Shown piece after piece: positions 33,728-43,731 of a stretch of DNA of 45,482 nucleotides (its first letter is position 1; each line of letters begins with the position of its first letter). Both the position numbers and the translations under genes were made by a program. The notes below the pieces were generated by a model. The model worked only from the letters and a program-made list of their open reading frames with translations. It did not search any database and was not told the DNA's origin. The stretch is from NCBI RefSeq assembly GCF_005876835.1, contig NZ_PPSW01000032.1, positions 1-45,482 on the forward strand, in the 5' to 3' direction. Source of the stretch: Pseudoalteromonas phenolica (GTDB taxonomy: Bacteria; Pseudomonadota; Gammaproteobacteria; Enterobacterales; Alteromonadaceae).

Positions 33728-33889
33728 ATACCAATCCTCTTAATTAAGCGATCTATTTTGAGGCAAGAAAAACTTGTCGGTAACGAGGCGAAAATTTTGC
33801 TATTTAGTTGTTCTAAATAAGGAATTTTTAACAAAGTTAGCGTCAGTTTTAGTCCCTCAAAATGATTGAGTATTATTGAGGATTGGTAT
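33728..33889. mobile_element. 162-bp MITE, copy 2
   Basis: It has the same length, orientation and 12-bp termini as copy 1 (27835-27996), with a handful of internal differences. It lies between the S41 peptidase end and the AbgT start. Apart from it and the following terminator, 33578-33991 is A/T-rich DNA that probably holds the AbgT promoter. Confidence 0.9.
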
Positions 33890-33932
33890 TAACAGTTCAT
33901 TCACTTATAAATTGACTTGCAACTTTGCTAAG

Positions 33933-33964
33933 AAAAGCGGCTACTTCCTGCGAAGTAGCCGCTT
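33933..33964 (-). terminator. Rho-independent terminator of the S41 peptidase gene
   Basis: AAAGCGGCTACTTC and GAAGTAGCCGCTTT form a 14-bp perfect stem with a 4-base loop. On the minus strand it is followed by TTTTCTT. It lies 28 bases after the peptidase stop. Confidence 0.9.
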
Positions 33965-33991
33965 TAATTTACGATTTACGTAAAGTTAGAT

Positions 33992-36900
33992 TTATGGTTT
34001 TACCGCTGGGGTTGAGTACTTAGGTGGCTTAATATCAAGTGGCGACTTGCCTTCAAGCTCTTTCATTAGCTCTGATACTGCGCGCTCTAACTGAGGGTCT
34101 TTCCCTTGCGAAAGCGAACGCGCATCTTGATAAACCTTGATATCTGGGGCGATACCCTTGTTTTCACCTACCCACTCATTGTTGATAGGGTCAAACACGG
34201 CATTATCTGGTGCAGTCAGTGCGCCACCATCAACAAGTGGATAATGCACCGATGATTTCACGACCCCACCCCAGGTTGTTGCACCAATCAGCTTGCCCAC
34301 TTTTTGCTGTCTAAACGCCCATGGGAAGTAGTCACCACCCGAACCAGCTAGCTCGTTGATAAGCAGCGCTTTTGGCCCCTTTATACCCGCAGGCAATAGC
34401 ATAGGTTTGCCGTTTGGTACTTCATTGGTGATCGCAGCGCGCAGCTTGCGATTCATTAAATCAACCATGTAGTCATCTAATAAACCACCGCCATTAAAGC
34501 GCTCATCGATCACTGCGCCCATTTTGTCTTGCTGTGCAAAGAAGTAACGGTTAAATGACGTGAAACCAGGTGTTGAAGTATTTGGCACCCATACATATGC
34601 AAGTTTGCCGTCTGACAACTTATCAACTAAGCGACGGTTGTCTTCAACCCAAGCACGCTGACGAAGGCCATACTCACTTGAAATCGGCTCAACAATTACT
34701 TGATGCGCCCCTTCATAGTCTGGCTTGTCGTTTACTTTCAAAGTCGTTTGTTTACCCGCTGTGCCGTCTAACAACGCATAAGGGTTATCGTTTGCTGTAA
34801 GCGGCTGGCCATTAATCGAAACGATATATTGCTGCTCTGATACTTTTAGATTTGGCTGATCAAGTGGACCTTTTAGTTTAGGATTCCAGCTTTCTGAGGT
34901 ATAAATTCGGTCAATTTTCCAATAACCATTATCTTGAACTAAATCTGCACCCAATAGGCCCGCTCGACGTTTTTCAACATCTGGCATATCACCACCGAAT
35001 ACAAAGCTGTGACCAACAGACAGCTCACCGTTAACCATATCAAGTAAGTAATTTAAGTCCGAGCGGTGTTTAACATGCTCAACCAAAGGCTCATAACGCG
35101 AAAACACTTCATCCCAATCACGACCATGCATATCAGGGTCATAGAAGTAGTCACGCTGATAACGCCATGCCTCTACAAACATCTGACGCCATTCTGCTTG
35201 ACGGTCTAAACGCGTTTCTAAATCAACTTTAAGTGGTTTACCTAGCTTTACAGATGGTTTAGTTGCATCGACCACATGCCAACTGCGACCTTTTTTAACT
35301 ATGAGCTTTTTGGTGTCAGCAGAAATGTTCACATCGCTGATACCGCTTACATATGGTTTGGCCTTGCGCTTTTTAACACTGTATTTATGTAGTGAGAACG
35401 ACCAACCTTTGTCGGCACGTTTAGCAAAGAACACACTGCCTTTTGGACCATGTATCACACCGCTGTAACGGCCTTCAGGCATAGGTAGTGGCATGATACG
35501 ACGTTCAATGTTATCAAAATCTATGCTAACAACGACGCCATCTTTCTTTTTGTCTTTGCCTTCTTTTTTCTTAGCCGCATCTTTTGGCTTATCTGAAGAC
35601 TCAGCTTTTTCCGCTTTATCAGCCTTCTTATCTGCATCTGCTTTACCTTCGTCAGGCTTAGCTTCTTTTTTCACCTTTTCTTCATCGCTGCGCAGCGCAA
35701 AAGGTGAATCTAGATCTTTGGCAAGATTAATAATGTAAGGCGCATACTCATGATCTGCCGACATTGAGCTGGTATTTGCCCAACCACTGTCTAGGCCATA
35801 ATCAGTACTGGCTAAGAAAAATAAATGTTTACCACTTTGATCCCATGCAGGCGAAACTGAATTAGCCATGCGGTTTGTAATGGCACGACTTTGTCCTTCT
35901 TCTAAAGACCAAACTTTGATTTGTTTAAAGCCATTATCAGCTTGCTTGGCATACGCTAGCCATTTGGAGTCGGGTGCCCAAGTTAAACCTGTGCGACCAC
36001 GTTCTAAATTGTTACCGCCGACATCAATGGTTTTAATCGTTTCTGACTCTAAATCAACTAAACGGTAACGCACATCGTCATCAACAAAGGCAATGTACTT
36101 ACCATCTGGTGACCATTGTGGTTCCCAGGCCATTTTCGACTCACCAATAGAAATGGTTTTACGCTCACCCATACCATCTTGGTTGTGTAGCACTAATTTA
36201 TAACCTTGCTCACCTTCATCAGAGAACCAAGCTATTTTATCGCCTTTTGGTGACCAGATTGGCGCTCTATCGGCTGAGCTATGATCCTTGGTTAAATTAC
36301 GCGTTGAGCCATGCTCGACAGGCACTGTGAATATTTCACCACGTGATTCGAATAACGCGCGTTTGCCTGAAGGCGATAAAGAGGCATTTTTAGCGTTTCT
36401 AGCGACGTTTTGCCACTTAGTTTCTGCCCATGGGAAGTCGGCTTGAATGTTAATGTCGAGCTTTTTAGCACGCTTGCGCTTTACATTATAAGTATACAAA
36501 TAGCCGTCTTTTTCAAAGGCTAATTGCTTACCATTGCTGGCAAGTTGCTTAATGTCACCACCTTTAAATTTGGTGATTTGTTTGGTCTTCTTGCTTTTTG
36601 GGTCATATTCCCAAATATTCGATACCCAATCTCTATCTGACAAATAATACACTTTGCCTTTAAGCCATACCGGCTCAATATCTGTTGACGTGTCGAAGTG
36701 AGGTAGTTGAGTTTCTTCTTGTGTTTCTAAATCAAGTAGCACAAGCGGGGTATTCTGGCCGCCTTTGTAGTTACGCCACTCGGTATCCCAGCGACTCATA
36801 CGGTCAATAATGAGTTTGTCACCGTCTTTAGAAAATGCGCCATTAAAGCCCCATTGATGCGTGACAAGCTCTGGTGCTCCGCCATCGACAGACACGGTCC

Positions 36901-37312
36901 ATAAACGTTCATATCGCTTTGGTGCGGTACCACGAGAAGAAGCAAATAACACCTTTTTGCCATCTGGCGTCCAGCCTCTTACATACGCATTGTTTGCATG
37001 CCAAGTGAGACGCTTTGGCTCTCCACCCGCAACAGGCACAATATAGACAGATTGCTGACCATTTCGATTAGAGCTAAATGCAATGGTCTCACCATCAGGT
37101 GATAAATGTGGTTCAGTCTCAACTGCTTGCGTACTGGTAATACGCTTAACGTTTTCACCGTCAAGGTCTGACACCCAGACATCTCCACCATAAACAAACC
37201 CGATATGAGAGTCGCTGAGCGTCGGCTGTCTTAACAGTCTGGTTTCATCAGCCGCATTGGCTGAAAAAGCACTGATCACGCCCAGTGCAACGGCTGAAAT
37301 AATATTCTTCAT
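33992..37312 (-). CDS. Exported tricorn-like S41 peptidase
   Basis: The 1106-residue protein has a signal peptide (cleavage near ISAFSANAAD). An N-terminal TolB/WD-type propeller region (about 25-520) has repeated units such as PHLSDGETIAFSSNRNGQ-like blades. A Lys/Glu/Ala/Asp-rich linker lies near residues 550-600, a tricorn C1/PDZ part at about 700-890, and the S41 catalytic domain at the C terminus. The nucleophile is Ser991 in INELAGSGGDYFPW. Family members cut peptides into small pieces, here in the periplasm. The gene is monocistronic, bounded by terminators on both sides. The charged linker, about 45 residues of low complexity, is an unusual insertion. Confidence 0.92.
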   Translation of the reverse strand: MKNIISAVALGVISAFSANAADETRLLRQPTLSDSHIGFVYGGDVWVSDLDGENVKRITSTQAVETEPHLSPDGETIAFSSNRNGQQSVYIVPVAGGEPKRLTWHANNAYVRGWTPDGKKVLFASSRGTAPKRYERLWTVSVDGGAPELVTHQWGFNGAFSKDGDKLIIDRMSRWDTEWRNYKGGQNTPLVLLDLETQEETQLPHFDTSTDIEPVWLKGKVYYLSDRDWVSNIWEYDPKSKKTKQITKFKGGDIKQLASNGKQLAFEKDGYLYTYNVKRKRAKKLDINIQADFPWAETKWQNVARNAKNASLSPSGKRALFESRGEIFTVPVEHGSTRNLTKDHSSADRAPIWSPKGDKIAWFSDEGEQGYKLVLHNQDGMGERKTISIGESKMAWEPQWSPDGKYIAFVDDDVRYRLVDLESETIKTIDVGGNNLERGRTGLTWAPDSKWLAYAKQADNGFKQIKVWSLEEGQSRAITNRMANSVSPAWDQSGKHLFFLASTDYGLDSGWANTSSMSADHEYAPYIINLAKDLDSPFALRSDEEKVKKEAKPDEGKADADKKADKAEKAESSDKPKDAAKKKEGKDKKKDGVVVSIDFDNIERRIMPLPMPEGRYSGVIHGPKGSVFFAKRADKGWSFSLHKYSVKKRKAKPYVSGISDVNISADTKKLIVKKGRSWHVVDATKPSVKLGKPLKVDLETRLDRQAEWRQMFVEAWRYQRDYFYDPDMHGRDWDEVFSRYEPLVEHVKHRSDLNYLLDMVNGELSVGHSFVFGGDMPDVEKRRAGLLGADLVQDNGYWKIDRIYTSESWNPKLKGPLDQPNLKVSEQQYIVSINGQPLTANDNPYALLDGTAGKQTTLKVNDKPDYEGAHQVIVEPISSEYGLRQRAWVEDNRRLVDKLSDGKLAYVWVPNTSTPGFTSFNRYFFAQQDKMGAVIDERFNGGGLLDDYMVDLMNRKLRAAITNEVPNGKPMLLPAGIKGPKALLINELAGSGGDYFPWAFRQQKVGKLIGATTWGGVVKSSVHYPLVDGGALTAPDNAVFDPINNEWVGENKGIAPDIKVYQDARSLSQGKDPQLERAVSELMKELEGKSPLDIKPPKYSTPAVKP

Positions 37313-37472
37313 TGTTATATTTCTCTATTTTCCTTATTGCTTGTTACCTAACAGAGTAAAAAATTATAATTTTTAAATAGTTAGCTACATATTGATGCTA
37401 ACACAAAAACCCATACCAGGAACAAGTTGTGTCAAATGCCAAATTATTAAACAGGCACAAATTTAGAATTGA

Positions 37473-37502
37473 AAGGAAGCAATTGTAATAAATTGCTTCC
37501 TT
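37473..37502 (-). terminator. Rho-independent terminator of the PhoX gene
   Basis: AAGGAAGCAATT and AATTGCTTCCTT form a 12-bp perfect stem with a 6-base loop, just after the PhoX stop on the minus strand, followed by a short T stretch. Confidence 0.82.
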
Positions 37503-37550
37503 AAGTCCTTAGCCCACTTAAAACTGTAGAATTTTAAGCATAAAAATTGG

Positions 37551-38945
37551 TTAGGCTTTCTGCGCTGAAAATTGCTCCCAAGGGCCTGTAATAGCGAGGG
37601 TTTTAGTCGGTGAGTAAAGATTTAAAAATAGCGTTTTTCCGTCATGAGAAAAACAGGCTCCTGCTGGCTCTGTTTGAATGTGAAGTTTTGCAAACGGATA
37701 CACTGCACCTTTTGGTGTCACCCCTCTTAAAAAGTTTCGGGTTACATCGGTATATTGGTCTTCACACACTAATAAATGGCCTTGTGGAGTCACAGTTAAG
37801 TTGTCACCAAAGTTATACTGACTACCATCAGTACTCTCAACAAATAGCTGTAATAAGCCTGGGTGCTGAGATTCTTGCGCTGTGCCTTCAAAGGCTGATG
37901 GCTGATAACGCATTACTTGGCCAAATTGTTTTTGCCCCCCGTTAGTACAGCAGAAATACAACTCATTGGTGCCAAAATGAATGCCTTCACCGCGTGCAAA
38001 CAGCGCTGCGCCCGCTTCATAACCCTGCTCACGTAAATCATCATTAGGACTTTCAGGGTTTGATAGGGTGATCCATTCAACCTCTAGCCAGTCACCCAAT
38101 GCCATGCTGTTTTCAGCCCAGTTTCGAGTATCAAACTGTGGCTTTTGCTTAACGACAAGGGCTTGTAATGCTCCCCCTTCACTTAACTGGCCTTTTACTT
38201 TTGGAATAAAGCGATAAAGTAAACTATCGCCTCTATCTTCTGTCAGATAAATAATACCAGTTCTTGGGTCGACAGTTGCCGCTTCATGGTTGAAACGACC
38301 CATAGCGACTAATGGTTTAGGCTCTACTAACCCATTCGCCTCTGCGGGTACTTCAAAAATATAACCATGGTCTTTTGAGATGTTGCCATCGGGGCGATCG
38401 ACTGACTCTTCACACGTTAGCCAAGTGCCCCAAGGCGTTGTACCGCCGGCACAATTTCTGATTGTGCCGATCAGGCTCATGTACTGTTTTTCTAATTCTT
38501 GCGTTTTTAGGTTGAAGACGAGTGTTGAGGTGCCGCCCGGTAAAGCTGTACCAGACTTTAAGTTGTCGTAGCTTTTATTCGATTGGAAAGACTGCCATGG
38601 AACTGCTGACTTTTTGATGTGTTTTTGAGCCAGCTCATGATTACGAACCAAAGCCACACGGTCTTCATCTAATTTGATACACCCCATACCATCTGCATTG
38701 TCTGGCACTGGCATACCATCGTCCATTTTATCGCCGAGTTGTGAGATCACTCGATAACTAAAGCCTGGCGGCAAGTCTAGGATATTATTTTTGTCGGAAA
38801 CTAAATCGCCATACCCAGATGACAGCGGCATGTCAGCCAAAGCCACACTATTGCCTTCTTTGCTGCGACAGCCCATCATATTGACGGTTACCCCCGAAAA
38901 AGCCAATGCCGCAGCACTGAATGTAAATTGTCTACGTGAGACCAT
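37551..38945 (-). CDS. PhoX-family (DUF839) phosphatase-like protein
   Basis: The 464-residue protein has a twin-arginine signal (MVSRRQFTFSAAALAFSG) followed by MMGC, a possible lipobox, so a folded, possibly lipid-anchored export form is likely. PhoX-type regions: PPGFSYRVISQLGDKMDDG, DGMGCIKLDEDRVALVRNHE, GTIRNCAGGTTPWGTWLTCE, MGRFNHEAATVDPRTGIIYL, DRGDSLLYRFIPK, NFGDNLTVTPQGHLLVCED. PhoX is a Ca/Fe-dependent alkaline phosphatase, but DUF839 also has members of unproven activity. A GGGGGGAAG site precedes the ATG. No convincing Pho box was seen upstream. Confidence 0.9.
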   Translation of the reverse strand: MVSRRQFTFSAAALAFSGVTVNMMGCRSKEGNSVALADMPLSSGYGDLVSDKNNILDLPPGFSYRVISQLGDKMDDGMPVPDNADGMGCIKLDEDRVALVRNHELAQKHIKKSAVPWQSFQSNKSYDNLKSGTALPGGTSTLVFNLKTQELEKQYMSLIGTIRNCAGGTTPWGTWLTCEESVDRPDGNISKDHGYIFEVPAEANGLVEPKPLVAMGRFNHEAATVDPRTGIIYLTEDRGDSLLYRFIPKVKGQLSEGGALQALVVKQKPQFDTRNWAENSMALGDWLEVEWITLSNPESPNDDLREQGYEAGAALFARGEGIHFGTNELYFCCTNGGQKQFGQVMRYQPSAFEGTAQESQHPGLLQLFVESTDGSQYNFGDNLTVTPQGHLLVCEDQYTDVTRNFLRGVTPKGAVYPFAKLHIQTEPAGACFSHDGKTLFLNLYSPTKTLAITGPWEQFSAQKA

Positions 38946-39228
38946 TACTTCCCCCCCAAATTTAAATTCGTACAGTTACTCTAACGCAAATTGTGATAAT
39001 GTAACAAAAGCGTTCTTTTATCAATATTCTTTTTATTTCTTAAATTTAGTTTAGAGGCGTTATATGCAAAGCATATGAAAATAATCGAATTTAATTTTGA
39101 TATCGTCAGGTTAGATTTTATAGATGAGGTAGGAACATTGAGATAAAATTGCGTGGTCTGTGCTGTGTTCACTGTGTTCCACAATGAAACAACGCTTTAT
39201 TATTCGTGCTTAATACATTGAGGCCATC

Positions 39229-39423
39229 ATGTGTACTGATACGCTTTTAACGATCCTCGTTATCTACTCATTTGCTTTTTTCATTACTGGTATTTTGATG
39301 ATTATTTTAGAACCTAAAGGTGATGAAAATCGCTACCAACAGAAGGTAACTGAATACACTATGTTGGCGATTGGATCGGTAGCTACTTTGTCATTTTCAT
39401 TTCTTGGCCTGACAAGCCTTTAA
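39229..39423 (+). CDS. Small two-helix membrane protein
   Basis: The 64-residue protein has two hydrophobic segments (about 7-25, LTILVIYSFAFFITGILMII, and 46-62, MLAIGSVATLSFSFLGL) separated by a charged loop (LEPKGDENRYQQK). A GAGG sequence at a good distance precedes the ATG at 39229. I recognise no family. The clear ribosome site and membrane pattern make it more likely real than chance. It is convergent with the acetyltransferase gene at 39519. Confidence 0.6.
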   Translation: MCTDTLLTILVIYSFAFFITGILMIILEPKGDENRYQQKVTEYTMLAIGSVATLSFSFLGLTSL

Positions 39424-39444
39424 AAAACTAAAAGTTAAAATGAG

Positions 39445-39514
39445 TTAGGGCGTACTGAAATTACTTAACCTAAGCTTTAGTTGCTCAAAGTTATCAATAA
39501 TATACACGCCCTAA
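39445..39514. repeat. Inverted repeat between convergent genes
   Basis: TTAGGGCGT and ACGCCCTAA pair over a 52-base A/T-rich loop containing CCTAAGCTTTAG. It may end transcription from both sides. Confidence 0.4.
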
Positions 39515-39518
39515 TTTG

Positions 39519-39974
39519 TTATGCGCATTCAAGTTTCATCTCGACCAATGAAGGGGTAAAACCTAGCTTTTGATAAGCATTAATTGCAGCTTGATTTTCG
39601 GCATACACATCTAAGTAAAATATATTTACACCATGTGCTCGTCCCCAGCCCATTAACGCATCCATGACCAGTCTATTTAAGCCTCGTCCACGAAAGTCAG
39701 GTGCAACATACATAAAGCCAAGGTAGCCATGTTGTTCATGAGACAGAGATTGCTTACTTGCTCTGATCTGAATATAGCCAGTCGCGATGATCTGATCTTT
39801 TTCTTCAAGTACGAGTACTTGGCTGTTTGTTTCACTTATCAACGCGGGTAAATCATAATATGTCGCGTTGTTCGCTTTAATATGACTGTTGTAAGGTCTT
39901 TCAGCCTCAACGACGGCTTGCTCTAGGTGTAGTAAATCGTTTATATCATCCTGAGTTGCGATTCTTAAATGCAT
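39519..39974 (-). CDS. GNAT-family N-acetyltransferase
   Basis: The 151-residue protein has LRIATQDDINDLLHLEQAVV at the start, then LGFMYVAPDFRGRGLNRLVM as the acetyl-CoA loop (R-G-R-G form), and IFYLDVYAENQAAINAYQKL with GFTPSLVEMKLECA at the end, a complete RimI-like GNAT fold. The substrate is unknown. The start lies 24 bases after the stop of the PLP-enzyme gene upstream on the same strand, so the two are probably cotranscribed. Confidence 0.87.
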   Translation of the reverse strand: MHLRIATQDDINDLLHLEQAVVEAERPYNSHIKANNATYYDLPALISETNSQVLVLEEKDQIIATGYIQIRASKQSLSHEQHGYLGFMYVAPDFRGRGLNRLVMDALMGWGRAHGVNIFYLDVYAENQAAINAYQKLGFTPSLVEMKLECA

Positions 39975-39998
39975 CTGCTTACTTCTTATTTTTAATTC

Positions 39999-41042
39999 TT
40001 AATTAAATTGAGCCAAAAATTTATCAAACTGGCTGTAATCGCCAATGTTCTCATCAACCCACTGATCATCATGGTAAGTATTTAAGTACCTTTCGCCGCT
40101 ATCGCATAAAAGCGTCACGATTGCACCTGACTGCCCCTGTTGTTGCATTTCTAATACTTTATTCAACACGCCAAACATATTGGTCCCTGATGAAGGCCCC
40201 ACACGCTTACCTAGCTTTTTACTGAGCCAATGCATGGTGGCAATACTGGCGGCATCTGGTACTTTTTGCATCTCATCTACCACACCAGCAATAAAAGACG
40301 GTTCTACTCGCGGCCTACCTATACCTTCAATACGACTGCCTCGACCGAGCGTAATGCTGTTATCACGAGTTTGAAAATAGTCATAAAACACAGAGTGTTC
40401 AGGGTCTACAACCAACAAGTTTGTATCGTATTTTTGAAAACGTAAATATCGGCCCAGCGTCGCTGAAGTACCTCCAGTACCTGGACTCATCACTATCCAA
40501 CTTGGTATAGGATGAGGCTCATCCTGCATTTGCTTGAAGATACTTTCAGCAATATTGTTATTACCGCGCCAGTCCGTTGCACGCTCAGCATAAGTAAATT
40601 GGTCCATATAATGGCCGTTTAACTCATTGGCTAAACGCTGCGACTCGCTGTAAATTTGATCTGTTTGTTCAACCAAATGACAGCGACCACCATAAAACTC
40701 TATCTGTTTGATTTTTTCATGTGCCGTAGACTTTGGTACTACAGCAATAAAATCAAGACCGAGTAACTTTGCAAAATAGGCTTCCGAAACAGCAGTGCTT
40801 CCAGATGAAGACTCTATGATGGGGGTATTTTCGGTAATATGGCCGTTACATAAGGCATATAAAAATAATGAACGAGCAAGGCGGTGCTTCAAAGAGCCGG
40901 TTGGATGTGTACTTTCATCTTTTAGATACAAAAGCACGTCAGGGTGAGACTTAAGATCTAAACGAATTAAATGTGTATCTGCAGAGCGCGTGTAATCTGC
41001 TTCAATGGTTTTAATTGCCCAATTAACCCAAGGTCTGTGCAT
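39999..41042 (-). CDS. PLP-dependent cysteine-synthase-family enzyme
   Basis: This is a 347-residue fold-type II PLP enzyme. The Schiff-base Lys is Lys52 in STHPTGSLKHRLA, and the substrate loop is ESSSGSTAVSEAYFAKLLGL. The phosphate-binding Gly loop lies in VMSPGTGGTSATLGRYL, and a C-terminal PSSGTNMFGVL pairs with VTLLCDSGERYLNTY. The last is a pattern shared with cysteine synthase and cysteine desulfhydrase groups. It could make or degrade cysteine or related beta-substituted amino acids. The N terminus (about 25 residues before the usual fold) is unlike CysK. The downstream acetyltransferase is linked. Confidence 0.85.
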   Translation of the reverse strand: MHRPWVNWAIKTIEADYTRSADTHLIRLDLKSHPDVLLYLKDESTHPTGSLKHRLARSLFLYALCNGHITENTPIIESSSGSTAVSEAYFAKLLGLDFIAVVPKSTAHEKIKQIEFYGGRCHLVEQTDQIYSESQRLANELNGHYMDQFTYAERATDWRGNNNIAESIFKQMQDEPHPIPSWIVMSPGTGGTSATLGRYLRFQKYDTNLLVVDPEHSVFYDYFQTRDNSITLGRGSRIEGIGRPRVEPSFIAGVVDEMQKVPDAASIATMHWLSKKLGKRVGPSSGTNMFGVLNKVLEMQQQGQSGAIVTLLCDSGERYLNTYHDDQWVDENIGDYSQFDKFLAQFN

Positions 41043-41110
41043 ACGATTTCACCCTTAGCTCATCATCTCTTATTGCTTACGTTCACTGTTTCGGAACGCA
41101 CTATCACACA

Positions 41111-41139
41111 AGAGTGGTGCTTTCGCCAAGCACCACTCT
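41111..41139. terminator. Terminator between the ABC permease and the PLP-enzyme gene
   Basis: AGAGTGGTGCTT and AAGCACCACTCT form a 12-bp perfect stem with a 5-base loop, on the 3' side of the permease stop (minus strand). Confidence 0.72.
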
Positions 41140-41160
41140 TAGAAAAAGCTTAACAAAATA

Positions 41161-43731
41161 TTACTGTTCTTCGAGTAGCCCTCGAGTTGGTGACTTTAAC
41201 TGCCTGAGAGACATGACAATACCTGTGATTGCTATCATTGTTGCCATCACTAGAGCCTGCGTTAACACAGCAAAAAAGTTTGCTTGATAAGGCATGACCA
41301 ACTCATATTTGTAAAAACTAGCAATTGATAAGTAAACGCACAAGGTGGCAACCAGTGCTGGCAACAAAGTAATGATTGCCCATTCATAAAATATCAGTAG
41401 CTTTTGCTTTGTTTTATCAATGCCAAATACAGTCAATAAGCCATTGCGCGCTTTATCTTGCTTTTGGTGCACTGAAATTGCAGCGGCTAATAATAAGTTC
41501 GTAAGAAGTGCAATAAACACACTGTAGATCACCACTATCATGATTAAAAAATTCATGTAGAAGCGTATATCAGCCAGCATAGTATCCACCGACATCATCC
41601 GCATGCTTGGGTGTGCTTGCCAAACTTGACCAAGGTTTGCCAGCGCATCATCGCTCAGTTGTGCATCTCCCATATAAAATGTCTCAACGTCTTCAACCGC
41701 ATCATTACTATGTCTCACAAACCAGAATGTCGTGTTACTACCACCCGAAACAAAGTCGTGTTTCGCGGCAATAAGCAACTCCACAGACTGTTTACCCATA
41801 CGCATTTGTAGTACGTCACCCAATTTAAATTGCATGTCTTCAAACACTTCACTTTCAATGGAAACCGGCCACTGATTTGCTTTAAAGACTTGATCACTTT
41901 GCCAACTGCCCAATACAATTTCATTATTGCTTGGCACGTTCGCTTGCCAGTGCAGGCGTATCGGTCGTTCTAAACGTGCTGATGACTCACTGGGTTGCAG
42001 CCCGGTCTCGTTAAGCTTTACTTGATTGATATGCGTTAGCTGCGCATATTGAAAAGGTGCGATGTGGTTAATTTTCCCTTGGTATTGGGTTAAGAATTCT
42101 TCTAATGCCTGCTGTTCAGTTTTAGTTACTTGGCTTATCACCACATTGCCTTGGTCTTTATAAGTAAGTTGCTCAAGTATATTGGTGACGTCTTGCGTGA
42201 TCCGCAGTGATAGCAATAACAGAGTCAAGCTTAAGCCTAGGGCAATGATCTGCGCGCCTTTTACGTAAATCCGTTGCTGCATTAGATAAAGTGCAAAACC
42301 AAATAGCTGAGCGCGCTTCGATAGCCCCCACTTACCCAAGCCAAGTACACACCAAGTCAACAAAACTAAACCGAATAGGCAAGCCGCCAGTGTGCCGACG
42401 ACCATGACGGTTAAAGTCCAATTGTCTGAGTACCATACAATAAGTGCAATAATAGCGACGACAGGCATCATAATCTTGAGCCATTGCTTACGCTCTGGAG
42501 CTTGATAGCTCATAAGTAAACGCTTAACCGGTGAAGTGAGTACCGAATACCAAGCTGGTAGAGTGAGTGCAATATAAAGACTAAGTGCGATGGCTATCAC
42601 CTCTAACAGCGCCGTCCACTGCCAATCAAGCGCAATCACAATATGGTAGTTTTCTAGCCAGTGCACTGCAAAATAAGTGGTCGCTGTTGCCAATAAAACA
42701 CTTGGAACTAGGGTAATTGCAGTCGTAAATAAACACCCAAAAATAACCAGCCATTTACTGACCTGTTTTGCTAAACCATTAGCCATACAAATAGCGCTAA
42801 AGGTTTGTAATGGTTTAATGACGTTTTGATTACTCAGTGCCAAAATGATACTCGCCAAAATGACCAACAACACTGACACTAACCCCATAAACTTTTCGAC
42901 TCGCTGCCAGCTTTTAGTTAAAGGATGATTACCCAAGGTTTGACTGATGAGCGTCGCGCCATCAATGTCATCACTTGCTGAAACTAGGCTTTGTAATTGT
43001 GTTTCATCATGTGCCATTAAGTAGCGATATGATTTGACTTCAAGTGTATTGCCTTCTATTAGCTTTGTAAGGGAGGCTAAGTGCACCATGGCACGCATAT
43101 CACTGTTATGGCCTTCACTTAATCTGTCTGGCTCTGAGATCAAATAATGCGTAAATCTAAAAGTTTGCCCCGCAACGTTAATTTCATCATTGATCTTAAG
43201 TGACAAAGCTGCGGCTAAGCGTGACTCTAACCAAATTTCTCCTTGGCTTGGCCCTTTTACATACTCTGTTGTAGTGAGTCCTTGTGCCTCAGTTACCCCA
43301 AGCATGCCAAGTACAGGGTAATTATCGTCAACGGCTTTTAACCTCACTAATTGGGCTAAGTGCTTATCAGCGATTTGATGAGTCAGCGTAACATTAAAGG
43401 TTTGGGTTTCACTAAACTCACGACTATGTTGAGTAAACGCTGAACGCTGAACTTCATTTAGAGGTTGAAAGGTTTGTATAACCGAGTCAGCACCCAGCAG
43501 TTGCTGCAAGTTTTGTTTTAAATACCCTTGTACACCATTGCCAAGCAATGTTGTGAAACTCAAATAGAAGAATAAGATGAACAGCGTGAGTAGCTGAACT
43601 AAATTGACGCGTGAGCGAGTTTGCTGCCAATGAAATTGCCAAGACAGTGCCCATAACGACTTAATAGAATAGCCATTGCCTGACTCTGGCGCGCGTTTAT
43701 CTATAAGATTTGAAAGTGCATTTAAGAGCAT
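41161..43731 (-). CDS. ABC transporter permease with two FtsX-type domains (YbbP-like)
   Basis: The 856-residue inner-membrane protein has a first membrane helix near residue 45, a periplasmic domain of about 200 residues (LNEVQRSAFTQHSREF), then helices near 285-470. A second periplasmic part follows around 520-720 and three helices come at the end, the usual layout of a fused FtsX/MacB-type permease. Such pairs act as mechanotransmission or lipid/lipoprotein transporters rather than classical solute importers. The gene overlaps the ATPase gene by 10 bases and must be cotranslated. The substrate is unknown. It resembles E. coli YbbP, which has a thioesterase-type neighbour. Confidence 0.87.
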   Translation of the reverse strand: MLLNALSNLIDKRAPESGNGYSIKSLWALSWQFHWQQTRSRVNLVQLLTLFILFFYLSFTTLLGNGVQGYLKQNLQQLLGADSVIQTFQPLNEVQRSAFTQHSREFSETQTFNVTLTHQIADKHLAQLVRLKAVDDNYPVLGMLGVTEAQGLTTTEYVKGPSQGEIWLESRLAAALSLKINDEINVAGQTFRFTHYLISEPDRLSEGHNSDMRAMVHLASLTKLIEGNTLEVKSYRYLMAHDETQLQSLVSASDDIDGATLISQTLGNHPLTKSWQRVEKFMGLVSVLLVILASIILALSNQNVIKPLQTFSAICMANGLAKQVSKWLVIFGCLFTTAITLVPSVLLATATTYFAVHWLENYHIVIALDWQWTALLEVIAIALSLYIALTLPAWYSVLTSPVKRLLMSYQAPERKQWLKIMMPVVAIIALIVWYSDNWTLTVMVVGTLAACLFGLVLLTWCVLGLGKWGLSKRAQLFGFALYLMQQRIYVKGAQIIALGLSLTLLLLSLRITQDVTNILEQLTYKDQGNVVISQVTKTEQQALEEFLTQYQGKINHIAPFQYAQLTHINQVKLNETGLQPSESSARLERPIRLHWQANVPSNNEIVLGSWQSDQVFKANQWPVSIESEVFEDMQFKLGDVLQMRMGKQSVELLIAAKHDFVSGGSNTTFWFVRHSNDAVEDVETFYMGDAQLSDDALANLGQVWQAHPSMRMMSVDTMLADIRFYMNFLIMIVVIYSVFIALLTNLLLAAAISVHQKQDKARNGLLTVFGIDKTKQKLLIFYEWAIITLLPALVATLCVYLSIASFYKYELVMPYQANFFAVLTQALVMATMIAITGIVMSLRQLKSPTRGLLEEQ

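Noticed and set aside
38946..39080. Pho box upstream of the PhoX gene
   Set aside because: Only a loose TGTTACATTATCACA palindrome is present, not two 7-bp direct repeats of the Pho type.
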